A stretch of DNA of 23,328 nucleotides from positions 1 through 23,328 of IMG/VR virus record IMGVR_UViG_3300025110_000137; one strand, given 5' to 3'. A model generated the notes under the pieces. That model worked only from the letters and a program-made list of their open reading frames with translations. It made no database searches and was not told where the DNA came from. A program made the translations under genes and the position numbers. This document shows, piece by piece, positions 16,703-22,636 of the stretch (the stretch's first letter is position 1; each line of letters opens with the position of its first letter). This DNA is from a virus.

Positions 16703-18109
16703 TTAATATCCAAAAGTTTTGTCTGCCATTGGCATACTAGATTGGGGTCTTCCGTGTGGATCATAGTCAAATATACTAAACCTTGGTCTTGACATAATAC
16801 CATATCTTAGTGCATCATACAAGTGGTCTTCACTATGAGTATCAATATCTTCTGGATTCTTTTTATCCAATGGTATAGCTGGTAATTGTGAAACTATATT
16901 TGTACAGTTATTAAAGAAAACAAGCCTTGGTTCTTCTGTAAACTCATCAACTTGTAAGCGTCTATGTATTTCGTTTTTACCTGCTACCCTTGATCCTTTA
17001 CTTCTATCTGAAGGTCTCCAACGACAACCTCTACTTACCATCTGCTCTGCAAGACTAGGCCCAGTATCCCCTCTTTTGTGCCAAAGAGAACTATCCAGAA
17101 CCCCATATCTAATAGTACCATCACCTGCTTCTAACTCCAGTATTTTATCTGCTAAATCTGTAGCTAGTACTTTACCTACATACAGTTCTCTGTAAACAAT
17201 TAACTGTTCATTAGGGGCGCAAGCAAACCATACTACTCCAGATTTACTTCCATATCCATAGTCACAGGCTCTAAATCTTACCCAGTTACTTGGTATATCA
17301 AATGGTTCAATAACATGTAAGTCTCTATTAAACTCTGTAAAGGCTGCGCCTTCTTTAATATCCCAATCACCATCTAGTAGCTGTCGTCTTTGCTGTTCTG
17401 GTAGTGACAAAAGCATTGCTTCATAGTCACCTGCTTCTGCTAAGTATGGATTATCTTTTAGTCGTGCTGGTATAAATCTACGTTTAAATAAAGATATACC
17501 TGCTTTTTCGTGTCCTGCTGGATACTTTAATGCTTCTCCAGTTTCTATGTCTGTAGCTTCAAAAGCCTTGTTTGGTATCGCAGGGTCAATAAACATTTTT
17601 TTAACCCAGTGATGTCCTCTACCTCCGGGGTTTGTAGTTGCCCTCATAAAGATAGGTAAGTCGGGTGCAGTAGACCGTAGACGAGACCGCATGTAATCCC
17701 ATGCATATGGTGTGGCCCATTGAGTTAATTCGTCAAAGCCTATCCAGCTAAATGCCAGACCCTGATAACGCAAGACATCGTCTTCTCTATCAAGATACGA
17801 CATCCACAACCTTGCGCCAGATGGCGCGGTCCACTGCATCTTTCTTTCAGACCATTTGATTCCGGGCCATATCTTGGGGTACATCTCTTGTGATTTGAAT
17901 ATAAGTTCACGTAACTCTTCCGTTGTGTGTCGTAGTAGTAGACCACTAAACGCAGGATGCCCCATATACCTCAGAGGGTCTGCAAGCATTGCATAGGATT
18001 TACCACCACCAGCACTGCCACCATATAATACTTCTCGTTCACTTGCCGCTAGAAAGTCTGTTTGTGGACCATCGTTTGGTTTGAAGATTACATTGTTATC
18101 TTCTTCCAT
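16703..18109 (-). CDS. terL: Terminase large subunit
   Basis: ATP-driven packaging motor and nuclease. With the start used here the protein is 468 residues. The frame stays open upstream to an ATG at 18274 (523 residues), but that would overlap the preceding gene by 128 bases and adds only a Lys/Arg-rich tail, so I prefer the ATG at 18109. Walker A is GGSAGGGKS, Walker B is FSWIGFDE, and the coupling motif is MRATTNPGG. The RNase H-like nuclease domain has its acidic residues in RACDYG, GVLDSSLW and HLYDALRYG, so all key residues are present. The QTDFLAASEREVLYGG lead into Walker A is typical of marine phage terminases. The order small subunit, helix-turn-helix protein, large subunit, portal supports the call. 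Confidence 0.93.
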   Translation of the reverse strand: MEEDNNVIFKPNDGPQTDFLAASEREVLYGGSAGGGKSYAMLADPLRYMGHPAFSGLLLRHTTEELRELIFKSQEMYPKIWPGIKWSERKMQWTAPSGARLWMSYLDREDDVLRYQGLAFSWIGFDELTQWATPYAWDYMRSRLRSTAPDLPIFMRATTNPGGRGHHWVKKMFIDPAIPNKAFEATDIETGEALKYPAGHEKAGISLFKRRFIPARLKDNPYLAEAGDYEAMLLSLPEQQRRQLLDGDWDIKEGAAFTEFNRDLHVIEPFDIPSNWVRFRACDYGYGSKSGVVWFACAPNEQLIVYRELYVGKVLATDLADKILELEAGDGTIRYGVLDSSLWHKRGDTGPSLAEQMVSRGCRWRPSDRSKGSRVAGKNEIHRRLQVDEFTEEPRLVFFNNCTNIVSQLPAIPLDKKNPEDIDTHSEDHLYDALRYGIMSRPRFSIFDYDPHGRPQSSMPMADKTFGY

Positions 18110-18146
18110 ACGTTTAATAGTAGTATTTCTTGTTACTTCTACTATT

Positions 18147-18557
18147 TTAGATGGCTGCTGCTTCTTTGGCTCCGATACGACTTTCTTCAATTTCTTTCGC
18201 CTTGGCGATTGCCTTTTCCGCATAGTCTGCCCATTGGCGTAAGCTTCTAACTTTGTGTTTTCTACTTCTTTCATTATCCAACCGTTTTCTTAAACCTACG
18301 TGAGATATAGATCTACCAGTATTTGTTGTCAACCAGTTCGCTACTTCACGATATGAGTACTGTTTTAAATACTTTTTTGCTTTGTCTAGTTTGTCTAATT
18401 GGTCGGGTATGGGTATTAATATTTTATTATCGTTTGTGTCTAGCTCATAACCAAAAGGAATTGTTCTAGATATTCTAGGTACTTTTACCCATTCATTGTC
18501 TTCTTGTAGATCTATAGGTTGTGGTAGCTTCCATTTACCTAAACTTCTATTCGTCAT
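18147..18557 (-). CDS. Helix-turn-helix protein between terminase genes
   Basis: A 136-residue protein found, from memory, between the terminase subunit genes of many marine phages. The N-terminal part has LPQPIDLQEDNEWVKVPRIS and TIPFGYELDTND, an apparently conserved beta segment. Residues 60-100 carry a resolvase-like helix-turn-helix (YLKQYSYREVANWLTTNTGR, then SISHVGLRKRL), followed by a basic helix and an Ala/Glu-rich C-terminus. It overlaps the small terminase gene by 11 bases. It probably binds DNA, perhaps the packaging site or a promoter, but its role is not known. Confidence 0.75.
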   Translation of the reverse strand: MTNRSLGKWKLPQPIDLQEDNEWVKVPRISRTIPFGYELDTNDNKILIPIPDQLDKLDKAKKYLKQYSYREVANWLTTNTGRSISHVGLRKRLDNERSRKHKVRSLRQWADYAEKAIAKAKEIEESRIGAKEAAAI

Positions 18558-18918
18558 CTTCTACAACTTTAGGTGGCATTAACATAACTCCACCCTTTGC
18601 TTCTACTTGTAATTTTTCTGTTTTTACTAAACCCGTACGATCTAGTAGTTCTTTTGCCGCAATCATTTTATCTTTAATACCTAGTTCTGTAGGATCATAC
18701 AGACCACCAACCATAGCCATTGCAGCTTTTGGTGCGTTACGTGCCATAAAACTTTGTGTAGAATCTAGTATTTCTTCTTTTAAACTATTAACAACGTCTG
18801 TTGTGCTATATGTATCTGAATACCCAGCTAGTTTTTTTGCAGTTAAAACATCACCACCTGCTTCATCAAACAAAACAGCTAAAAACTTTTGTTGTTTTTC
18901 AGTTAACTCACGTGCCAT
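18547..18918 (-). CDS. terS: Terminase small subunit
   Basis: A 123-residue protein that recognises phage DNA and loads the large subunit. The N-terminal LTEKQQKFLAVLFDEAGGD followed by TAKKLAGYSDTYST is the usual helix-turn-helix start of small terminases. A helical oligomerisation region follows (SLKEEILDSTQSFMARN, then KMIAAKELLDRTGLVK), and the tail is short and acidic. The length is normal for the family. It starts through a TAATG overlap with the small basic gene before it and overlaps the next gene by 11 bases. Confidence 0.85.
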   Translation of the reverse strand: MARELTEKQQKFLAVLFDEAGGDVLTAKKLAGYSDTYSTTDVVNSLKEEILDSTQSFMARNAPKAAMAMVGGLYDPTELGIKDKMIAAKELLDRTGLVKTEKLQVEAKGGVMLMPPKVVEDDE

Positions 18919-19115
18919 TATTTTTTCTTCCTGCTAGGTACTTTGGAACCTCTGGCTTTTTCTTTTGCTTTCTTTGAAAGATCTTTAAAATGAACCACAA
19001 CTTTAGAACCCTTAGTATGTGTTTTACCTGTATGTAAGGAGCCATCAGACATCTTATGAGTCTCTCCATTATATTTTCTACCATCCTTATAATAGTGTTG
19101 TACACCTTTTGCCAT
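18918..19115 (-). CDS. Small basic protein ending in a Lys tail
   Basis: A 65-residue Lys/His/Gly-rich protein beginning MAKGVQHYYKDGRKYNGETH and ending RGSKVPSRKKK. I recognise similar short proteins from marine phages but know no function. The ATG at 19115 has an AAAGGAAAA ribosome site. The in-frame ATG at 19136 would overlap the preceding gene and is less likely. The gene ends with the AAGAAAAAATAATG junction that starts the small terminase. Confidence 0.6.
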   Translation of the reverse strand: MAKGVQHYYKDGRKYNGETHKMSDGSLHTGKTHTKGSKVVVHFKDLSKKAKEKARGSKVPSRKKK

Positions 19116-19116
19116 A

Positions 19117-19422
19117 TTATTTTCCTTTCTCTGCAAATGCAGATCCTGTTAGTATTGCCCCAAATGCTAAATGAAATAAACCACCACCCATTAAAGTAAA
19201 TGGACTATGTTGTCCTGTTAGTTTTTTCATTAATTCCATTTGTATCATTGGCTCTGTTGTTGAGTTTATTATTTCCATAAAGTCAGATATATCTGGCCTA
19301 TTCAGTCCGTACCATATAGGACAAAACATAAAGTCATAAAAACATATCAGAAGGTAAAGTATTAATGCTGTCCATCTCCATGTCATTGTAGACTTTTGTT
19401 GAGGTGTTAACTCCTTTTGCAT
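19117..19422 (-). CDS. Two-helix membrane protein, holin-like
   Basis: A 101-residue protein with membrane segments at about 17-37 (TALILYLLICFYDFMFCPIW) and 75-93 (LMGGGLFHLAFGAILTGSAF). The Gly-Gly-Gly-Leu-Phe-His-Leu-Ala pattern is known to me from small membrane proteins of marine phages that are often labelled holins. It follows the muramidase and a 33-residue membrane peptide, so it belongs to the lysis block. It may be a second holin, a pinholin or an antiholin to the GTA-type holin. The start codon directly follows the stop of the 33-residue gene (TAAATG). Confidence 0.55.
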   Translation of the reverse strand: MQKELTPQQKSTMTWRWTALILYLLICFYDFMFCPIWYGLNRPDISDFMEIINSTTEPMIQMELMKKLTGQHSPFTLMGGGLFHLAFGAILTGSAFAEKGK

Positions 19423-19524
19423 TTAAAGACACGGTGGAGTACACATTAATTTACTAGTTCCATAAAACATAACAATTATAAATACTGCAAGAGCTAACCC
19501 TATCCATATCCATTTATTTTTCAT
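19423..19524 (-). CDS. 33-residue membrane peptide in the lysis block
   Basis: A short gene after the muramidase that fills the 104-base gap between it and the holin-like gene. It reads MKNKWIWIGLALAVFIIV, one membrane helix, followed by a short tail ending CTPPCL. The stop TAA directly abuts the next ATG. It could be a signal-anchored peptide or a very small outer-membrane spanin-like lipoprotein. However, the residues before the first Cys (Lys-Leu-Met) do not make a standard lipobox. No clear ribosome site other than AGGAGAATAACA in the end of the muramidase gene is needed, and that one is good. Confidence 0.6.
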   Translation of the reverse strand: MKNKWIWIGLALAVFIIVMFYGTSKLMCTPPCL

Positions 19525-19526
19525 TG

Positions 19527-20045
19527 TTATTCTCCTGCCATTTCTAATGCTGTTTCTAATGTCTCATTGTTTCTGCGTGACCATCCTTTACCAAAGGTAG
19601 AAAAAGTAGATAGTCCTTCGTAAAACTTTTGTCGTGCTTGATGCATATTTACAATAATATCATGGGGTTTATGTTTAGCTACATCTCTGAGCGTGTTAGG
19701 GCCAATACCACCATCAACAGTAGAGCCAACGATAAGCTGTAACGCTTTTGCTGCCCTGCCCATGCCACTATTAACGCCCCAATCAAAAACAGACCAATCC
19801 ACTCCACTAGGTAAATCATCACATTTTCCTCTATCCCAATAGTTAGTTTTATATATTGGAGATACTTCTGTTTTTGTTAAAGCTCTCATCTCAGCTTCAG
19901 TAGCATTACGTTTGATGTACTTTTCATATACAGCTTTTGTAACGCCTAAGTTTGTCATACCACCCGGATCGTCAGGATGATTTACAAAACCACCTTCGTG
20001 ATGTAAAAGCATTGATAAACATTTAGAAAAGTTTTCTGCACTCAT
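19527..20045 (-). CDS. Endolysin, GH108 N-acetylmuramidase
   Basis: A 172-residue lysozyme that cuts the peptidoglycan glycan chain at lysis. Residues 12-36 hold the family signature LLHHEGGFVNHPDDPGG, in which Glu17 of HEGG is the expected catalytic acid, then NLGVTKAVYEKY. The middle has NYWDRGKCDDLPSGVDWSVF and DWGVNSG. The C-terminal half matches the small peptidoglycan-binding domain usually fused to GH108 (KALQLIVGSTVDGGIGPNTL). The length is normal. No signal peptide is seen, so export depends on the holin. It overlaps the holin gene by an ATGA. Confidence 0.92.
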   Translation of the reverse strand: MSAENFSKCLSMLLHHEGGFVNHPDDPGGMTNLGVTKAVYEKYIKRNATEAEMRALTKTEVSPIYKTNYWDRGKCDDLPSGVDWSVFDWGVNSGMGRAAKALQLIVGSTVDGGIGPNTLRDVAKHKPHDIIVNMHQARQKFYEGLSTFSTFGKGWSRRNNETLETALEMAGE

Positions 20046-20440
20046 TTCTTAGCAATGCCTTTGCTCTTTTCATAGCTACGTAAACCGCCCAATCCTAGCA
20101 TACCCATAAGAACAGTCATAAGACTACCCATATCAAATGCAGGTAGTGGTGGTAATGTAGCTCCAAACATTGTAGCAAAGAATAAAATACAAGGCTGTAA
20201 AATAAAGTGGTATAGTAAAGCAATTCCACAAATCCAACCAACAAAAGGTCTCCATCCACCAATAAATAAGGAACCAGACTTTGCCTCTTCCTGATTAACA
20301 GCAATCTGAGACATAGCTAGTTCTTGAGCATGGCGTTCTGCCATAGTACTTATCTCGTGAGCTAAAGCGTTTTTTTGATCTTTGTCTTCTATGAACTTGT
20401 CAAGAAGTCCTGAAACAGGAGATATAAGTTGAGCTAACAT
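20042..20440 (-). CDS. Holin, GTA-type three-helix family
   Basis: A 132-residue inner-membrane protein that opens the membrane for the muramidase. A helical, charged N-terminus (residues 1-55) precedes the family core FIGGWRPFVGWICGIALLYH (about 59-78). This runs into a second hydrophobic segment ending near 92 and a third at 104-120 (MGSLMTVLMGMLGLGGLRSY), with a Lys-rich tail. It matches the 3TM holins of gene-transfer-agent release. It starts through TAATG from the Lys/Met/Gly protein and ends in an ATGA overlap with the endolysin. Confidence 0.88.
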   Translation of the reverse strand: MLAQLISPVSGLLDKFIEDKDQKNALAHEISTMAERHAQELAMSQIAVNQEEAKSGSLFIGGWRPFVGWICGIALLYHFILQPCILFFATMFGATLPPLPAFDMGSLMTVLMGMLGLGGLRSYEKSKGIAKK

Positions 20441-20691
20441 TATTTTTTCTTCTTAGCCATGCCACCGTACATCATCTTTGCTGTAGGTTTTTTCTTAGCC
20501 ATACCGCCACCCATCATTTTCTTTCCATAGGAACCAGCTTTGCCGTGATCTTTTTTGGGCATTCCTCCACCCATCATTTTTTTCTTTGCCATACCGCCAG
20601 CTTTCATGTAGCCCATTTTATTGCGTACAGCAGCAGGTAACTTTTTAAGTCCTTTTTGATTAGCAGAAGCTTTCTTCTTCATTCCCGGCAT
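20440..20691 (-). CDS. Lys/Met/Gly-rich repeat protein
   Basis: An 83-residue, very basic protein built from imperfect repeats of Gly-Gly-Met-Ala-Lys-Lys-Lys and Met-Met-Gly-Gly-Gly-Met, ending MMYGGMAKKKK. Only the N-terminus (LPAAVRNKMGYMKAGG) looks less repetitive. Function is unknown. Binding to nucleic acid or membrane is possible from charge. It overlaps the DUF1127 gene by 13 bases (its ATG at 20691, that stop at 20679) and overlaps the holin start as TAATG. Neighbouring small proteins share the Gly-Gly-Met and Lys-tail features. Confidence 0.65.
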   Translation of the reverse strand: MPGMKKKASANQKGLKKLPAAVRNKMGYMKAGGMAKKKMMGGGMPKKDHGKAGSYGKKMMGGGMAKKKPTAKMMYGGMAKKKK

Positions 20692-20825
20692 ATTCTTCCC
20701 CTTTCAATATCATAACGAGAAACACCAATATCTTTGAGTTCTCTATCTGTCATATTTCTTAACTTCCAGTAATTTGCTCTTTGTTCTTGCAACTTAACTG
20801 CTTTATTCCATAATCTTTTAAACAT
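20679..20825 (-). CDS. DUF1127 (YjiS-like) small protein
   Basis: A 48-residue gene. The protein begins MFKRLWNKAVKLQEQRANYW and continues KLRNMTDRELKDIGVSRYDI, ending ERGRICRE. The block Met-Thr-Asp-Arg-Glu-Leu-Lys-Asp-Ile-Gly-Val-Ser-Arg-x-Asp-Ile is the DUF1127 signature. In Alphaproteobacteria these short Arg-rich proteins are known to bind RNA and affect mRNA and sRNA turnover. An AAAGGAGAAAGAT ribosome site precedes the ATG. It is the first gene after a sigma70-like promoter, so it would be made early and strongly in that transcript. The role in the phage is inferred to be regulatory. Confidence 0.88.
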   Translation of the reverse strand: MFKRLWNKAVKLQEQRANYWKLRNMTDRELKDIGVSRYDIERGRICRE

Positions 20826-20844
20826 ATCTTTCTCCTTTTATGTT

Positions 20845-20865
20845 TAAGTCATAAACACTGACTTA
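20845..20865 (-). promoter_or_regulatory. Dyad in the leader of the DUF1127 operon
   Basis: TAAGTCA and TGACTTA form a perfect 7-bp inverted repeat with a 7-base spacer, about 20 bases upstream of the DUF1127 start and just downstream of the predicted transcription start. It could be an operator or an mRNA hairpin near the ribosome site. Confidence 0.55.
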
Positions 20866-20890
20866 TATAATAGGAGTTATATCATATCTA

Positions 20891-20919
20891 GTTATAACAT
20901 AAAACAGCTAAGTTTGCAA
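20891..20919 (-). promoter_or_regulatory. Sigma70-like promoter for DUF1127 and late genes
   Basis: On the minus strand a -35 TTGCAA (20914-20919) is separated by exactly 17 bases from a -10 TATAAC (20891-20896). The -10 and the two bases after it (TATAACTA) match those of the capsid promoter at 8507. A second TATAAC follows at 20876-20881. It lies in the 109-base gap before the DUF1127 gene, in a window where most gaps are only a few bases. Confidence 0.7.
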
Positions 20920-20934
20920 GCCCGTTATGCATTT

Positions 20935-21177
20935 TTACTTCTTTTTGCAATCACAAAAACCGCACCATCCAAATAGGTGTAGTACAATCCCTGCAACAAT
21001 GAGTCCAGCAAGTCCTGAACTTCCTAGATTTTCAACTAGGTCAATAATATTTCCAACAGCGTTACCAAGAAAAATTAAGTTGCTTGGTCCTACAAGTACT
21101 GATGCTACTATTGATAGTGTAATAAGAGCAATGCCCATTTCTGTTATACTTGCGATTGACGATTTCATTTTATCCAT
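20935..21177 (-). CDS. Two-helix small membrane protein
   Basis: An 80-residue protein with hydrophobic segments at about 15-38 (GIALITLSIVASVLVG) and 54-71 (SGLAGLIVAGIVLHLFGW) and a C-terminal Cys/Lys tail (CGFCDCKKK). It resembles small membrane proteins common in marine phages. Size and topology would fit a holin or antiholin, but a better holin candidate exists at 20042-20440. An AAAGGATAGACA ribosome site supports the start. It is the last gene before the promoter region, so it may end the upstream transcript. Confidence 0.6.
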   Translation of the reverse strand: MDKMKSSIASITEMGIALITLSIVASVLVGPSNLIFLGNAVGNIIDLVENLGSSGLAGLIVAGIVLHLFGWCGFCDCKKK

Positions 21178-21193
21178 TGTCTATCCTTTCTAA

Positions 21194-21400
21194 TTAAGTA
21201 TCTATTTTGTCTTTCACATCCCAGTACACACACTTTTTAGCACGTGCAATATGACTAGGAAACTTTTGTCTTAAATAGGGTAATCCTATATCTTCCATTC
21301 CTTGATAACATGCAGCTTCCGTTTTAAATATTGGTCCACCGTATGTTGCACAATCTGTAGTTACATACATAGAACACATGAGTACTATTGGGGTCCACAT
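21194..21400 (-). CDS. Small Cys-containing exported or membrane peptide
   Basis: A 68-residue protein starting with a short hydrophobic segment (MWTPIVLMCSMYVTT) and carrying Cys at 9, 17, 31 and 57. The remainder (YGGPIFKTEAACYQG, then LPYLRQKFP) is soluble-looking. A periplasmic domain with disulfides is possible, but the hydrophobic start is short for a signal peptide. No function is known. The ATG overlaps the preceding stop as TAATG within the AAGAAAAAATAATG junction. Confidence 0.6.
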   Translation of the reverse strand: MWTPIVLMCSMYVTTDCATYGGPIFKTEAACYQGMEDIGLPYLRQKFPSHIARAKKCVYWDVKDKIDT

Positions 21401-21747
21401 TATTTTTTCTTTGTGGAATATCCACCCTTAAACATTCCTGTTTTACGCATGTCATTGGTTCCTTTTTTTGTTACCATTCCACCTTTAGCTTGATAAGAGA
21501 AACCTTCCCGTGACTCAAATTTTCTGCCTTTGTTTCCCGGTCCTCTACGCATTAGAAAATTTAATACCCTTCTACCAAAACTGTCTGCATCTTCCTTTGG
21601 TCTTTTTCTAGGTAACGGACCAACATTTTTTTCTATTGAACTTTTACGTAATCTATTTAACTCTGCTTTAATTTCAGATTTCATCGCTTTGTCAGAAATA
21701 CCTTTTAAAATTTTATCTGACATATCTTCTATGGATTTATTTGCCAT
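21400..21747 (-). CDS. Small basic protein with Gly-Gly-Met / Asp-Met-Arg-Lys tail
   Basis: A 115-residue basic protein. Residues 1-40 are helical (DMSDKILKGISDKAMKSEIK). The middle is Arg/Pro/Gly-rich (PLPRKRPKEDADSFGRRV). The C-terminus has KGGMVTKKGTNDMRKTGMF followed by GGYSTKKK. This tail is clearly related to that of the next gene upstream (GGMVNDMRKSGLF). An AAAAGGAATTAAACA ribosome site precedes the ATG. Function is unknown. A shared tail in adjacent genes suggests a shared binding partner or membership of one family. Confidence 0.65.
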   Translation of the reverse strand: MANKSIEDMSDKILKGISDKAMKSEIKAELNRLRKSSIEKNVGPLPRKRPKEDADSFGRRVLNFLMRRGPGNKGRKFESREGFSYQAKGGMVTKKGTNDMRKTGMFKGGYSTKKK

Positions 21748-21760
21748 TGTTTAATTCCTT

Positions 21761-22345
21761 TTATCTAAACAAACCTGACTTACGCATGTCATTTACCATA
21801 CCACCTTTGTTCATGTTTGCTGGTCGTTTCTTTGGTTTATTCTTTGGTTTATTCTTTGGTTTATTTATATTTGCTTCTTTTAGAGCTTTATTTATGGCTG
21901 CTTTCATACTTTTTGCTCTTTTTTCTTTTAATATACCTTTTGTTCTCTTACGTAATTCATCCATTGTCATGTCGTCTGGACCACTAAATATTTGACTAGG
22001 ATCAGCAAACATAGCACTAAGTGCATTTTTATATTCTGGACCAAAGTTTTTAGCTACTGGTACAGCACCAAGTCCTACAGCAAAACCTTTAACTCTATTC
22101 TCCCCAGTTATTTTAGCATCTTTAGTCATACGTTTTGTTATTTTTTCACCACGTGTATCTTTAAAACTTAGTTCTCTTCCTGACGGTTTATCTCCGCGTC
22201 CTAAAACTAACTTTTTATATTTCATTGGAATCCAACTACTACCAGAAATTTTACCTGCAATAAAGTCTTCTGCTTTAGAGATAAGTTTTTTTCCTACTTT
22301 TTTTGGACCCATTTTTATTAGTTCGTTAGCTATAGCCATACTCAT
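21761..22345 (-). CDS. Basic protein with NKPK repeats and the same tail motif
   Basis: A 194-residue, very basic protein of unknown function. The first 150 residues have helical and loop segments (KVGKKLISKAEDFIAGKISG; DDMTMDELRKRTKG) with no recognised domain. Near residue 165 three tandem Asn-Lys-Pro-Lys units come from a perfect 12-base repeat, and the protein ends NKGGMVNDMRKSGLFR. The ATG at 22345 has AAAGGA about ten bases upstream. The ATG two codons later is possible. Confidence 0.65.
   Translation of the reverse strand: MSMAIANELIKMGPKKVGKKLISKAEDFIAGKISGSSWIPMKYKKLVLGRGDKPSGRELSFKDTRGEKITKRMTKDAKITGENRVKGFAVGLGAVPVAKNFGPEYKNALSAMFADPSQIFSGPDDMTMDELRKRTKGILKEKRAKSMKAAINKALKEANINKPKNKPKNKPKKRPANMNKGGMVNDMRKSGLFR
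21828..21863 (-). repeat. Three tandem copies of a 12-base unit
   Basis: The unit ttctttggttta occurs three times without a gap or mismatch and encodes three Asn-Lys-Pro-Lys units on the minus strand. The 12-base period keeps the reading frame, so copy number could vary between related phages by slippage. Confidence 0.95.
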
Positions 22346-22357
22346 TTTAGTATTCCT

Positions 22358-22636
22358 TTACCATTTAACTTTATCTGCCCAGTAAGCTGCACTCAACTTA
22401 CCTTTAGCTATATTCTTACCATGTCTAGCTTTAAAACTTTTACGTTTAGCTTTCATACGGGCAGACTCACCTGCTTTAGGTTTACCTGCTGTGCTTGCGC
22501 CTTGTTCTCCAAAGCGTATCATTTTAATTGTACTACCTTCTTTGGCAAGAACTACGTGAGATTTAGTTGGATGTTTAGGTGTTCGTTTAGGTTTGTTGTA
22601 CCCTGAAAAGGTTTCACCTCTATACGTTATACTCAT
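22358..22636 (-). CDS. Small basic conserved phage protein (DUF6321-like)
   Basis: A 92-residue basic protein. The C-terminal half, IRFGEQGASTAGKPKAGESA followed by KRKSFKARHGKNIAKGK and the ending AAYWADKVKW, is a pattern I recognise from small conserved proteins of marine phages. The family name DUF6321 is from memory and should be treated as tentative. No enzymatic motif is seen, and charge and size suggest nucleic-acid binding or a structural role. It starts directly after the stop of the preceding gene (TAGATG). Confidence 0.7.
   Translation of the reverse strand: MSITYRGETFSGYNKPKRTPKHPTKSHVVLAKEGSTIKMIRFGEQGASTAGKPKAGESARMKAKRKSFKARHGKNIAKGKLSAAYWADKVKW

Noticed and set aside
18521-18937. 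Plus-strand open frame of 138 codons
   Set aside because: Lies opposite the small terminase gene, which has a clear family pattern and start.
21741-21995. Plus-strand frame with a hydrophobic Phe/Leu-rich product
   Set aside because: The apparent hydrophobic helix is the antisense of the Lys-rich NKPK repeat region.
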